Assembly (NCBI RefSeq): GCF_029867415.1
Contig: NC_081185.1
Span: 85,657,452 to 85,721,451, forward strand
DNA from: Vicia villosa
Taxonomy: Eukaryota; Streptophyta; Magnoliopsida; Fabales; Fabaceae
Length of the DNA: 64,000 nucleotides
Reading direction: 5' to 3'
Under the pieces are notes generated by a model. The model was not told the DNA's origin. It did not search any database and saw only the letters and a program-made list of their open reading frames with translations. The position numbers and the translations under genes were made by a program. Below are positions 31,271 through 41,824 of this stretch, piece after piece; the first letter of the stretch is position 1; the number at the start of each line of letters is the position of its first letter.

Positions 31271-32823
31271 GGCAAATGGTTCAGTATAGTTGCAGAGGAG
31301 TTAGCTTGCTTAGTGAGGTTGATTTGGTTTTCTTGGCCATGAAGGAAGTTTGCAAATATCTCTTATGCAATGATGAGAATTTTGATTCCATTTGATCAAT
31401 CCCCTAGCCCTCGATTTTGCTTGATCTTAGGGGACAATTCTGAGACAGAAATGAGCTCTAATTGGTTGGTGAGAAGATTCCTTGGGTGATTCATCAATTT
31501 GCCATAAATTCCCAAATGTAATCATTACATAATCACATGTTCTTGTTTTGGGAATCTTCCTCAATTCTTATGCTATGGTGAAAATGAATGCATGGCATGT
31601 TTTCAGATGTGGTATGGGTCGTGTAGCATCCATAAATGAGGTCATGTGCACAAAAATTCAAAGTTCAAAAATGAGGCATGACCTATAATTTCACTTCATG
31701 AGGCCAACTTTGAACAAGCATAACTCTTAGCTCAAAATGAATTTGGAGAAGGTTGAACACAATTTGGAAAGCCCTAAACATCTACTTCAAATCATTAGTT
31801 TATGGTTCCTTCAGAATCATTAGGGAAATTTGTGAAAAATGAGCCCAAAGTTGGATGAAAACTAGGTTAAAAACACTTAGAAAAATTTCTAAGTTTTTAT
31901 AACCTAAAGCTTCAAAATTCCAAAACTCTTAAATGGTTGATCTTTTGAAAAAAGTTCCTATGTAAGATGTTGTTTTATTTTGCAAGATCTACAACTTTCA
32001 TGTTGGAAGTTTTTTGAGTTGTGTAGGTGAAATTTTGAGTTCCCACAATGCCCTCAAAAACCCTAATTCCCGACTTTTTGCTCCTTGATGATTCTTCTTG
32101 AATTTCTTTGGTCAAATGACTTTAATATCCATATATTGATGATTTTGATTTTTGAAAGTCATGGTTTGACCAAAAATCTTAAAAGTCAAAGGTGATCCCA
32201 TACAGTTGACTTTTTCCAGATAAAGTGAGATTTTGGACTTTTGTGTAGAATCAAGATCTTCTCCTTAAATGAGTGATGTAAATGGGTTATATTGAGGTAG
32301 TAGAGGTTCTTGAATCATGTCTTGAGTTTTGGATCCATGCCTCTGATTATAAGTCAACTATCCTGGTGAATTAGGTCAAAAACCCTAATTGTCGACCATA
32401 TGAAAATAATGACTGTAGACTTTGAATTGAGGTGTGATGTCCAGTGGATCTTGTCATATGAGCTATTTGAAGATGATTGATGTCTTTGAATGATCCCCTG
32501 GGGCTTTTTAGGGTTTCCCAAAGGTGATCCCTGATTTTAGTCCTTGATAGGCTCAAAAACCCTAGTCTGGTGACCTGAGTAAATCTGTATTCAGAGGACT
32601 GGGTGTCTAATCAATCATAGGTGAGAAAATGAAGCTCTTGAGTCCTATGATTATGTTAGAGACTAATCCTTCTAATGATTGATCCTTTGCCTGAGTTTTC
32701 TTATCTTTGAACATCCTCGATTAAATGCCAGATGAAGAAGTGACTGCTCTGGGTACTTGCTTTGACCTGATGAAAATCCTGAAGATATGTCATCTCAGGG
32801 GGGTCAAAAATTAGGGTATGACA

Positions 32824-33387
32824 GACGGTAAACGTAAATGATTTTACGGGAAATGTAAAGGTATTTAAATGACTTGTGTTTATAAAACAAAGGATAAATA
32901 TTGAAAATATAATGGTGTTACATGTACATTTCTCAACAAAAAGTCTTTCTCTTACGCTTGGTACTTGAGTGATTTGTGAGTAATTTGTACAAAATGAACA
33001 CCTCTGGATCCTACCACTAAGACCCTTATTTATACTAATTAGACCCTATCGGTCTTACTCTAATGAGATGCCACGTTTCTCATTTGCATGTGCTTTGAAT
33101 CCCGGAGTTCCACGCGTCCTTCTTGATTGAAACGCAACACTTTGAAATTCAAGTGTTCCCGCTCGAAACTCTTCGACGCGAAGCAACTTATTTTTGTGAA
33201 TAATATGTCAGAATATCCTAAGTCTTTATTCTTTAGACTTCGAAGAGAATCCATTTTATCTCTTACTTCGACCTAGAAAATACTTCTGACATATAGTAAC
33301 TCTAAAAATAGCCATTAAAAGCCATTCTCTCTTCGAAACATATGACTTCGAAAAACATAAATATCATGTCGAAATCTCCAGCTAACA
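32824..33387 (-). mobile_element. Copia-type LTR remnant, interrupted by Ogre-2
   Basis: Reads minus from TGTTAGCTGG (33387) through a CTTCGAAG-rich U3, a TATA box (33026-33034, TATAAATAAGGG) and a leader-like region to the Ogre-2 boundary at 32824. The missing part should lie beyond the other end of Ogre-2. Assignment to Copia rests on the TGTTAG start and general layout only. Confidence 0.6.
33026..33034 (-). promoter_or_regulatory. TATA box of Copia LTR remnant
   Basis: Minus-strand TATAAATAAGGG, at a plausible position ~360 bp into the LTR. Confidence 0.55.
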
Positions 33388-35190
33388 GTATCATTCTTGG
33401 AGATGGATTGCAAAACAGAAAAAATATTCAATGTTCTTCTACCCTGAACAAAACATTTTTCCTGCCTTACAATTTATCTCACACAATGGTGTTGACGTTG
33501 TAGTAGTTGTTTTTTTTTGGAACAACCCTCGGTTAAAGTAGAAACATCAACCTTTGAAAAGTAATCAGTCGATAGATTGCAAGTGCAGAAAATCATTCTT
33601 CCTTCAACTTAAACAAAGAAGGGAGCTACTCAACCTTTGAAAAGTTAAACAAAGAAGGGAATTTAACCTTTGAAAATAAGATTTCTGATTGTTGGAACAA
33701 ATAACTTCTCAGGAAATAGGTATCAGCGAATATATTCTGTAATAAGGGCAAGATTTGTTATAAACTATCGTTAAACAGATTTTGCCATGTCCATTTGATG
33801 AGTTGCTACTTGAGAAACATATCTGTGAGATATACAACAAAATTTGAATAACACCGAAGATTTGTTGTAAATAATATATTTTAATATTGTATGTAAAGAA
33901 TGTAATACAAAAAAAAATACTTATACATCTTTTACCTCGGTTTTTGTCAGAAACCGATAGAATAAGTTTGGCGTGATAATTGAGAATATTGATCACCGTT
34001 CTTACACAAACTTGTGTCGTCCACTTTATGAGTATCAAAGCTCAAGACACTTTCATTAGTGAACTGCATGAAACCTAAGAGACATCCATTATAAAAATTG
34101 AATATTAACATTTCTAACCTAAATGAAATATGAAACACTTGAAATCTCAAGAAGCTTGGAAAAGTACTCTATGAAGGACTGCAAGAGCATAAAATTATTT
34201 GGGTTCAAGGTTTGTTTTTTTAAATATTTATTTGAGCCGAAAATCATTTATTTATCAACCATTTTTTTGCTTTATATCATAATCAAATGCAAGCAAAAGC
34301 CATAGAGAATATTCTGCACCCAACATTTTGATCTATCCAAAAATTCAATGATTCGAAGCTCCGATATTTTATCTTCATTGACAAATTAATTTTTGCTTTA
34401 ATATTCCATATAAACAACGTAATATTTTGGATAAATAATGTAGTTTTGAAACAAATTAATTTAATAATATTCCTGTAAATAATGTAACGAATTTAAAAAA
34501 TATATATCTTACGGCCCCTCATTGATAAACCGAGAGGTATGATGCATTAGTTTTGAAAATAATAAAATTGCAGATACGAGGGATCGAACCCATATGCACA
34601 TAAATTTTATCCTCGGTTATTAAAAATCTAAAGGTAAAAGTAATAACTTTCCTCGAGGTTCTTCGTTACCTCCCTCCCTCTGTAGTCGAAATTAAATGCA
34701 TTTCACATTTGACATTAAATATATTGTTTTTAATAGTAAACGAATGAAATAAAAAAAAATCACCCTCAATTATCTTTCTGTATCTCTTCTCTTACTCCAC
34801 ATTTAAACCATCTCTTCTCTTACTCCACATTTAAACCAAATCCTACATTGTTCACCCAAAAAGAAAATAAAAGTGATTGCATGTTCTATGGAGTTGATTT
34901 GAACATGCCAACTACCCAGGTTAGTCAACTTAATAGAAATTGACTACTAAGCTTTGTCATTTAGATGTGTGATGTTAACTAGATTATGATAATGTTTGAA
35001 ATTATGAGGCCACTTTAACAGTGTAGCTATTAGTGATAACAATTTGTATTTGGTCATTTCTCGGCAAAATGTTACATTTCCAAGGGAGAAAGTATTTCCT
35101 TTCTTTATGTTGAAAAGATGACAGTATCCTTGAATAATAGTAAAATTAGATATTGTTGTCCTTATAAGCAAGGTAGCTTGTGCACTTTGA
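33388..35190. other. unassigned AT-rich sequence, no supportable gene
   Basis: Contains imperfect 'aacctttgaaaa' repeats (33548-33690), 'acctcggttt'-like motifs at 33930 and 34530 in opposite orientation (possible remnant of a TIR element), a tRNA B-box-like string near 34580, and a 28-bp direct tandem pair at 34782-34837. Short ORFs here show no recognisable features. Confidence 0.5.
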
Positions 35191-35195
35191 ATCAC

Positions 35196-35495
35196 TGATA
35201 GGAAGATTCCTACCAAACTATGAAATTAGGGTTGTCTACACTTAAGGGGAAGAACACTACAAACTAAGAGAATAAAAGATAAAATAAACTTTGATTTTTT
35301 TCATTGATTGATTTGTAATGTGTCAATGACACTACATATATAATGTAACTAATGGGCCAATAACTAAAATGCCCAAATACTAGTGGAAACCCAATTCAAT
35401 AACAATTGAACTAAAATACCAACTAATATAAAACCTTAACTTAATAATTCTAATTAAACTGAAAATATTAAAATATAACTAAATACTCTCTATCA
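35196..35495 (-). repeat. 3' LTR of chimeric element
   Basis: 300 bp, TGATAGG...TATCA; nearly identical to 50756-51055 (a 'cttaagg' versus 'ctaaagg' and a few other single changes). Confidence 0.92.
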
Positions 35496-35533
35496 TTGCC
35501 GCGGGGTTCACTTGAACCTTGTCCTCAAGGTTC
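35496..35533 (-). other. PPT region with upstream hairpin of chimeric element
   Basis: Minus strand: perfect 8-bp stem GAACCTTG-AGGA-CAAGGTTC (35533-35514), then AAGTGAACCCCGCGGCAA up to the LTR. The purine tract itself is poor, so the exact PPT is uncertain. Confidence 0.6.
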
Positions 35534-35617
35534 TAGAATTGGGATAATAATAGAGATTGCATTGCCAGAAGAAAAAAAATCCAGAAACATTGACCAGCCA
35601 ACATTTATATTTCCTCT

Positions 35618-38335
35618 CTATTCAAGGATAATAACTAAAGTGCTTCTAATTTGGTATCCCCAAATAGTTATCACCACTAGTAACCTTGCTAGTTCCTTTA
35701 AACAAATGCTTTTTGTGTCATGCATTCCATTTACTTTCTCCCAAACAAAGTACCATGGAGTACAAGCAAAATCAAATGTGATGAACTGGTGAATGAGCAA
35801 AACAGCACCAACAAAATCCTTTTTTTTTTTGAAGAAGAGAGAAAGCATTGGAATGGTTAAGAAGTTCATCACCAAATACCCAATAAACAGCTGAAGCAGT
35901 TGCTGTGAACCAATTTTTTTATAAATTGAAAGTGCATCTAATTTGGTGATAAAACTAATTTGATGTACATCCACACCTACTCCTCCATAGTGAAACTGAA
36001 TAGCCAACCTATCAGCATCATGGACAGTATGATCATAGCAACCTTTTAGACACTCAAGGTTTTTCATAAGACATTGCAAGTAAACACACCTATAAGTTTT
36101 GTCTGCAGTGTCATCGTTAATCTCGCCATGCACCAAATAACCATCTTCCACTCTTCCAGCTCGACATAAAGTTGTTATAAACTTGTCATATTTGACAGTG
36201 CTCGGCGTGAAATCCCGCTCCAAGGCAAGACGGATCAGCTCCTGCACCTCATTAACCTTGCACTCTCTATACAAAGCATTGAAAATTGTGGTAAAGGCTC
36301 GTATATCATTTAAAAAAAACCCATTACTGAGAGAACATTTGAGCATACTGTACGCCTCCTTAACACTCTCATCCCAACACAGAGTAAGTATAAAATACTT
36401 GTAAGCCATTAGATTCAGATTCATTCCAAACTGTGACCTGAAATTATACATTTGCAGTGCAACATTCACCATCCCAGCTTTACAAAAGAAGCACCACACA
36501 TCATTCATGGTAAACATATTAGGAGGAATACAAGACTCATTCATATCCATCAACAAACCATAGACATCATGAAGCCATATCTCCCTCAAAAGCATATAAA
36601 TCAACATGTTATACCTATATGAACCAGTAACATAGCCTTCTGAATCTCTCTCCATCCTAAAAAACTCCGAAGCCACATTCGGTAAAGAAATGGTGAAGCT
36701 GCAAACTCTTTTAAATGCTTCAGGTGTGCATGTTCTTTCCATATTTGAATTAGCATCATGAGGTTTTGCTAGAATTTCGTAATCAATGTCGTCGTGAAAA
36801 TATCCACTATTGGAACCATCCGCTAGCCGCCTTACCGGGTCGAGATTCATGAAATTCCGAACGATACCCTTTAATTGTTGTCTGACATATAGGGATAAAT
36901 CAGAAACAATGTTAACTTCGAACGCTGATTTCACAACATCAACATTATTGACTAGGAGTTTCAAATCGACGTTGGATGGGGTTAAGACCGGAACGACGTT
37001 TTGAGAAGCTCTTAACAAATCATCTAAACAAAACTTTCTAGTCACATTCTCAACGAACACCAATCTCCATTGTAATGATACACCCAAAGCTGAAACGGAA
37101 ACCGAACCCGAGACCAAACAAGAACCTGAATTACTCACACCACCATCACCAGCACCATTTTCAACATCAACACTCTTGGCATGTACTACATTTTCAGAAT
37201 CACTTTTTGATCTTTGTCTATTTTGTTCCAAAGACAGTGTATCCAAATGAGAGAGCTTGTTGAAACTAGAAAAAAATTCATAGCTGAAATTATTATAAGT
37301 TACTTCTTTTCGATGTCCAAAACAATAGAGGAATATCATCCATGTAAGGGAACCACTGAGCTTCAAATAACCAATATCAGTCATAATGAAAAACAAGCGA
37401 GAGTAGTGAACCATGGTACAAATCTCAAGCAGAAGTGGTGTAACATAAAATATGGAATCCATAGCCAAATGAGAAGGGACAAGAGTGATTAGCATGTAAT
37501 TGACCAAACCTGTTTGAGGTACAGAACATTGATGCTGGTCCAATTGAAAAAACAACAGGATCATATTTATGTAGTCTTGACACAATGTGCTGTGAGGAAC
37601 AACTCGTTCCGACTTGTGTGGGCTATTCAGAAAATCAATTTTTGTAGTCGCAAGTGGTCCTGGATCGTAGGTCATGGAGATGATACGTAACATCGCTTTG
37701 GCGAAGAAACTGATGCGCAACCCCTCTTTGGCGAAGCATCTGGCAGTGTCTCGTTCCAACATTTCATCAAACAGATGGTGAGTTTGTTCAAGTCGCAGCA
37801 GCAAGACTGGTACCGTGATTGAATCAAGTGGCTCTGGAAGTGGAGATGACCCTGATTGAATCGATTCAGCACCATCATATCCATCAAGCACCGAAGCCCG
37901 ACTTCCAATGACAACAGTGAAAACCTCAAAATCATCCTTAAGAGCTTCTTTCCTTGCCTGTTCATCCTGATGGCCAATTAAAATATCTTTCTTTTCACGC
38001 TTTTTCAACTCTTTTTCCGCAATAGGCACCTCAAGTGGTTTCACATCAGGTCTATGCTTTTGCTCTAACTCCTCTTCAAATTTATCATCAGACCGTGATC
38101 GGGTTGCATCCCGAGATTTTAGTGTCGTCTTTGAAAAGCTTTGATCTGGAGGTTTTGGTGGAACTGAAAAATCTTCATCATCCCGAAACGCAATTACCTT
38201 GAAGGGAGCTTTGGCCATGAACATTGATGAAGAATCAAAGGCTGATGTGAGTTGAGTTGTGTGATCGAAACTTGATGGTTTCTCCGGTGGTGAGTTCTCT
38301 TCCAGGGACTCTATTTCTTCATCCTCTTTTGTCAT
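35618..38335 (-). CDS. chimeric 905-codon ORF segment: receptor-kinase-like and PPR-like pieces
   Basis: Open throughout from an ATG at 38335. Residues 1-160 are charged and unassigned (retroelement-like). About 370-445 resemble the cytoplasmic start of LRR receptor-like kinases, ending FCLDDLLRAS at ~435-444, where real kinases continue into the P-loop; here the frame changes partner. About 560-760 show pentatricopeptide-like helix pairs (SYRYNMLIYMLLREIWLH; TFIFNALYRECKVNEV-type). Residues 200-370 are hydrophobic and may be translated intron or non-coding DNA. The kinase core is absent and the PPR tract is short, so neither host activity is expected. Upstream, the same frame continued from the gag-like start at 50717 before the array inserted. 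Confidence 0.72.
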   Translation of the reverse strand: MTKEDEEIESLEENSPPEKPSSFDHTTQLTSAFDSSSMFMAKAPFKVIAFRDDEDFSVPPKPPDQSFSKTTLKSRDATRSRSDDKFEEELEQKHRPDVKPLEVPIAEKELKKREKKDILIGHQDEQARKEALKDDFEVFTVVIGSRASVLDGYDGAESIQSGSSPLPEPLDSITVPVLLLRLEQTHHLFDEMLERDTARCFAKEGLRISFFAKAMLRIISMTYDPGPLATTKIDFLNSPHKSERVVPHSTLCQDYINMILLFFQLDQHQCSVPQTGLVNYMLITLVPSHLAMDSIFYVTPLLLEICTMVHYSRLFFIMTDIGYLKLSGSLTWMIFLYCFGHRKEVTYNNFSYEFFSSFNKLSHLDTLSLEQNRQRSKSDSENVVHAKSVDVENGAGDGGVSNSGSCLVSGSVSVSALGVSLQWRLVFVENVTRKFCLDDLLRASQNVVPVLTPSNVDLKLLVNNVDVVKSAFEVNIVSDLSLYVRQQLKGIVRNFMNLDPVRRLADGSNSGYFHDDIDYEILAKPHDANSNMERTCTPEAFKRVCSFTISLPNVASEFFRMERDSEGYVTGSYRYNMLIYMLLREIWLHDVYGLLMDMNESCIPPNMFTMNDVWCFFCKAGMVNVALQMYNFRSQFGMNLNLMAYKYFILTLCWDESVKEAYSMLKCSLSNGFFLNDIRAFTTIFNALYRECKVNEVQELIRLALERDFTPSTVKYDKFITTLCRAGRVEDGYLVHGEINDDTADKTYRCVYLQCLMKNLECLKGCYDHTVHDADRLAIQFHYGGVGVDVHQISFITKLDALSIYKKIGSQQLLQLFIGYLVMNFLTIPMLSLFFKKKKDFVGAVLLIHQFITFDFACTPWYFVWEKVNGMHDTKSICLKELARLLVVITIWGYQIRSTLVIILE

Positions 38336-38348
38336 CAGATTTGTTTGC

Positions 38349-39899
38349 TGATCGGTAAAATAACAAGTGTACTATTTTGCCTCTGTAGTAATAATAGGGA
38401 AATTCCCCGAATGTCGATCTCAAGGACTGCGTAGTAATATCGAGTTCAAATTATAGATCAATTAAACAAAAAATAATATTGGGGTTTTGTTTGCAAATTG
38501 TCACTAAACAATAATTAAAATAAGCAGAAAAGTAAATTGGCTTTTTGACAAATATGAGTATTATGCTAAGGGTATAGTGTGTGATTGTTCCTGTAATAAC
38601 CTTGGATTTAGATCTCTTCAACAAGTTCATAACCTTTAATTACCGCCCTTTAGATTATTTTCCCCTAATTCCTTAGCGGGAAAACCTTTGAACATTCATC
38701 CTAAATCCTAAGTCCTTAGAGAATTATGATGAAATCAAGCCTTTATGTTATCAAGAGATAACCGGTAACTATAGGGTATCCCTAGTCCTAGGTGATATCT
38801 ACTATAGTCTAATCGTACAAAAACCTTAACAACCGCTGTCCAGCTGGTTGTTAACCGTAAATCTATCTTGTTGGTCCGACAAAGAAAGCATAAAAACCTT
38901 GTACAATTAAATTAAAAAAGAAAACAATCTATTGATGAACTCAGGAATTCAAAATCATTACAGAATCAAATCAGGGACACCCCCTAGCATTAGGATTTAG
39001 TTACTCATATTGTTCAAAGAAAACAAAATATAAAATAGAGACATTACAAGAATTGAGATGAAAGTTGATCTTCAATTGCTTCCGTTCATGAAGACCTTAT
39101 TCTCTCCCAAACCCTTGTTTTCTCCAATCTTCAATCGTGTCTTCTCCTAGCCAAAAAGTCCTCTAATTCATCGTTAAAACTCTTCTAAATAGTGCAAACT
39201 CACTTAGGTTGGTTAGAAGTACCCAAAATGCCCCTTGGGTCAACACTTAATAAAAAATCACAAAAATCAGCAAAATCAGCGTTTTAGCCAACACTGGCCG
39301 TGTCAGGCAACACGGGTGGCCGTGTTGGCCTCCTGGACTTAATTTTTCAAAATCACACTCAGCACTGCTAACACGGGTGGCCGTGTTAGGTAACACGGGC
39401 CGTGTTGGTCCTTAACTTCAGAATTTGGATTTGCGTTCTTCATGAAAGTTGTAGCCCTTTTCGTTAGCGAAATTTTGCCACCGGAACCGCGTCATTCCGA
39501 GTTACGAAGCTCCAGTTATGATCAAAATACTACACGCCTGTCACGATAAGAAACATGCTGAAAATTTCTAGATCTCACACTTGCTAACACGAGCCGTGTC
39601 AGCCCCGTGAATTTCATCTCTTTTGCATTTTCTTGGCCACGCTTCATCCTAACACGGCCAGTTTTAGGTGACACAGGTGGTCGTGTCAGACCTCATGTAG
39701 CTTGATTTTTCACTTCCTTCGAAACTCTCCTTTTTGTACTTTTTCGCATTGATTTGTCTCGATTTATTCCTTTGAGCCTGCAAACAGTAAAATACACAAC
39801 CATAGCATAAAATGTAGAAGAATGAAGTAAAGCACTTGACAATATAAAGCAAAGACGACTAAAATCAACGGTAAATAAACGTGTAAAAACCACTGATCA
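38349..39899 (-). repeat. array LTR 1 (terminal, 3' side)
   Basis: 1551 bp, TGATCGGT...ACTGATCA. Distinguished from the other three by 'ccttattctc' at 39096 instead of 'ccttcttctc'. Confidence 0.93.
39290..39687 (-). repeat. AACACGG...CCGTGTT palindromes in array LTR U3
   Basis: Palindromes of 15-18 bp begin at 39290, 39309, 39370, 39392, 39586, 39651 and 39670. The pairs 39290/39309, 39370/39392 and 39651/39670 are ~20-21 bp centre to centre. Outer pairs change together (AACAC/GTGTT versus GACAC/GTGTC). The cluster lies upstream, in minus orientation, of a weak TATA-like CTATTTAG at 39187-39194. Repeated in each of the four LTRs at +3476, +6950 and +10424. Confidence 0.88.
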
Positions 39900-39936
39900 A
39901 ACTCCCCCAAACTTAAACCGTTGCTTGACCTCAAGC
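39900..39936 (-). other. PPT and hairpin of array unit 1
   Basis: Minus strand: GCTTG-AGGT-CAAGC stem (39936-39923), then GGTTTAAGTTTGGGGGAGTT up to the LTR. Copies lie after LTR 2 (43376) and LTR 3 (46850). The fourth LTR has none because gag sequence follows it. Confidence 0.75.
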
Positions 39937-40777
39937 GACAATTACAAAAATTAATGAACTTCAAAGCACACGGTGTTCATACGTGAGATATCCGTCTGTA
40001 TTGATCAAGAAACAGTTGGTTCGGCATTCACATGACGCGACGAGTTTCTGTTACCACATTAAACCTCAAGCTCCCGTTTCGGATACCTCCCCAACTATGC
40101 TTTGCACTTAAGTCTTTTTCCGATTTTCCTCCTCTTTCATTCGGACAATCATATTAAGGCACTGCATTTCTTATAATAATCATTACCTGCATGAGACGAA
40201 TCGAGGCTTCTTATTTTCTTTTCTTGGCACCAAACTAGCAGCATTGGCTACTTTTTATTACCGATGAAATTTTCAAACTTTGCAGTTATATATTGTCCTT
40301 TTGGACGACGTTTGGGGATCAATCTCCTTTGGGCTGAATAACCGGGTGAGGGTTACCCAACTTAGCGAGCCGATTGCCTTTTACCGCCTTTTCATCATTT
40401 GGTGCCAACTTTATATCTCTTTTTTTTTCAACCAGTCATCATGCAAGTGAATCTGAATTATGCCAGACTGTATCAATAAACTACTCAAAAAGTACTTCTC
40501 AGGAGATAAGTACTATGGTGCAAATCTACACGTTAAACTCGTATCGCTTTTAGGGAATCAAGGGTGTTTAAACAAACCTCTTCTTGTCACATTATTCCGA
40601 ACTTCCTGTCCTCAAACAATCCTCGCTTCATCTCTATATACTATTCTCGATCGCTCTTTAGGATCAAAAACTCTTCAACAAAAATTAAAATTTCGGTCAA
40701 AATTTGGGAAGAACTCAATGTTTGGTTTTACACATCATAACAAAAACATAAAAATAAAAATGAAAGAGTAAATCCTC

Positions 40778-40812
40778 CCCCAAACTTGAACTAAACATTG
40801 GCCCCAATGTTT
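40778..40812 (-). other. internal polypurine-like tract with hairpin (array unit 1)
   Basis: Minus strand: AAACATTG-GGGC-CAATGTTT stem (40812-40793), then AGTTCAAGTTTGGGGGAG. Same place and plan as 25730-25767. Copies at +3476 and +6950. Confidence 0.6.
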
Positions 40813-40952
40813 CAGAACAAGCCCGAGAGGGGTGACTCACAGAGGGTAGTGCAACTCTAACTGCAGCTTCCTAGCATTCACCAGAAAGTCCCCCTTTTTA
40901 TTTCCTGAAACAAAAACAAGCAAACACAAAAAGAAAACTAAGTTGTTAAAAG

Positions 40953-41002
40953 CATGGGTTGCCTCCCACGAAGCGCTTCGTTTAACGTCGCATGGCTCGA
41001 CG
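40953..41002 (-). other. two-hairpin element downstream of ORF (array unit 1)
   Basis: Minus strand CGTCG...CGACG hairpin, the palindrome ACGAAGCGCTTCGT, and CGTGGG-AGGCAA-CCCATG (one G-U pair). Starts 14 nt after the ORF stop. Homologous to 26053-26101. Copies at 44429-44478 and 47903-47952. Confidence 0.7.
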
Positions 41003-41016
41003 ATCCATTCCCCTTG

Positions 41017-41607
41017 TTAGGGTGGCATATATGATACAAAGAACACATCATCTTTTTTCTTTCTTTTGTTTGGTAGCAATCCCATGAACTTAAAGTACCG
41101 ATGATGTTGCTCCCAAATCCTTTTCAGCTTGATTTTATTGAACAAGGCATAAATGTCTTCCAATACTTTGTCAATTTCTTGTCTTTCATCTGCCTTGTTG
41201 TAAAAATAGTTTTTGGGGATACTCTTTTGTTGAAAATTTTCTTGTTGGATGTCCACATCTTCACAAATTGTTAAATTTGTGGTTTTATCCAAAACTCGAT
41301 CATCTTCAAGTTTCTTTATTTCTTCTTCCCCATATTTCTTTTTTACCTCAAGTTCTTCTATTCTTACTGCATCCTCTTCATCTGAAGTTAAGCATTTTTC
41401 TTCTGGTTCCACATACTCTTCTTCCAATTGTAACTTTCTCCAAATAAACCTATCTGGATAAAAGTTAGCTTCCTTACATTCATTCATAAGGATTCTTACC
41501 TCCCTCTTATATGCTTTGAAAATTTTAGTCGCCTCTTCCAAGGTGACTCCTGAATCAGGCGACCAACATGCAGGAGATACAGGTGGCAATGTATCAAAAC
41601 AATACAT
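41017..41607 (-). CDS. ~196-aa protein of array unit 1, acidic coiled coil, unknown function
   Basis: First ATG at 41607 (MYCFDTLPPVSPACWSPDSG); the open frame extends 19 codons further upstream without an ATG, ending in a hydrophobic run. The middle (EEATKIFKAYKREVRILMNE; EELEVKKKYGEEEIKKLEDD) is charged and helical. The C-terminus KFMGLLPNKRKKKDDVFFVS is basic. No catalytic motif is recognised. It is the only ORF in a unit that lacks RT and integrase, so the element must be mobilised in trans. It occupies the same place, just before the two-hairpin element, as the 474-aa ORF at 26120-27544. Whether it is translated is unknown. Confidence 0.65.
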   Translation of the reverse strand: MYCFDTLPPVSPACWSPDSGVTLEEATKIFKAYKREVRILMNECKEANFYPDRFIWRKLQLEEEYVEPEEKCLTSDEEDAVRIEELEVKKKYGEEEIKKLEDDRVLDKTTNLTICEDVDIQQENFQQKSIPKNYFYNKADERQEIDKVLEDIYALFNKIKLKRIWEQHHRYFKFMGLLPNKRKKKDDVFFVSYMPP

Positions 41608-41800
41608 AGCTACAAAACTCAGACAATTTGTTAGTAGCAAAGTATAGAAGAATTCATGAAGCAAAAATAATCAACCTTTTTTTTTTCTTTTTTTTTTATA
41701 ATAAAATCAAATTCAAATAAACAAAAACTTAAAACAAAATTTTAGCTGACGAGCAACAAAATTTCAATTGAACTAAAATTAAAACTCTATATTTTGGCAG

Positions 41801-41818
41801 TCCCCGGCAACGGCGCCA
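41801..41818 (-). other. primer binding site, array unit 1
   Basis: Minus-strand TGGCGCCGTTGCCGGGGA, six bases from LTR 2. Identical to the PBS at 27635-27652. Confidence 0.88.
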
Positions 41819-41824
41819 AAAACT

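Larger units (their letters stand above)
15828..32823 (-). mobile_element. Ogre-2: second Ogre element, 5' part, interrupted by three insertions
   Basis: Minus-strand order is LTR (18541-32823), PBS, leader, ORF1 and gag start, then truncation by the Ogre-1 insertion at 15828. The remaining gag, pol and 3' LTR should lie beyond Ogre-1, left of the window. The LTR ends (TGTCATACCCTAATTTTTG...) and internal landmarks match Ogre-1, but the sequence is clearly diverged, so it is a different Ogre subfamily. Confidence 0.9.
18541..32823 (-). repeat. Ogre-2 5' LTR, ~6.1 kb of own sequence in pieces 18541-21304, 22800-22879 and 29531-32823
   Basis: The ends TGTCATACCCTAATT (32823) and ...CAACCACA (18541, next to the PBS) match Ogre LTR ends. 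The body is broken by a solo SIRE-like LTR and a non-autonomous gypsy element. Continuity across the breaks is supported by TSDs and by landmarks shared with the Ogre-1 LTR, for example the 'gtcttacactctaatagaggcc' stretch at 29600 against 12750. It carries a tandem array, two tRNA-like modules and a TATA box. Confidence 0.85.

Noticed and set aside
33930..34640. Small TIR element with acctcggttt ends
   Set aside because: The opposed motifs are short and imperfect and no TSD is visible; left as a remark in the unassigned region.
35618..38335. A genuine host PPR or receptor kinase gene
   Set aside because: It lies between LTRs with TSDs, is in phase with a gag-like start, lacks a kinase core, and the PPR tract is short. 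A captured or chimeric cargo is the better reading.
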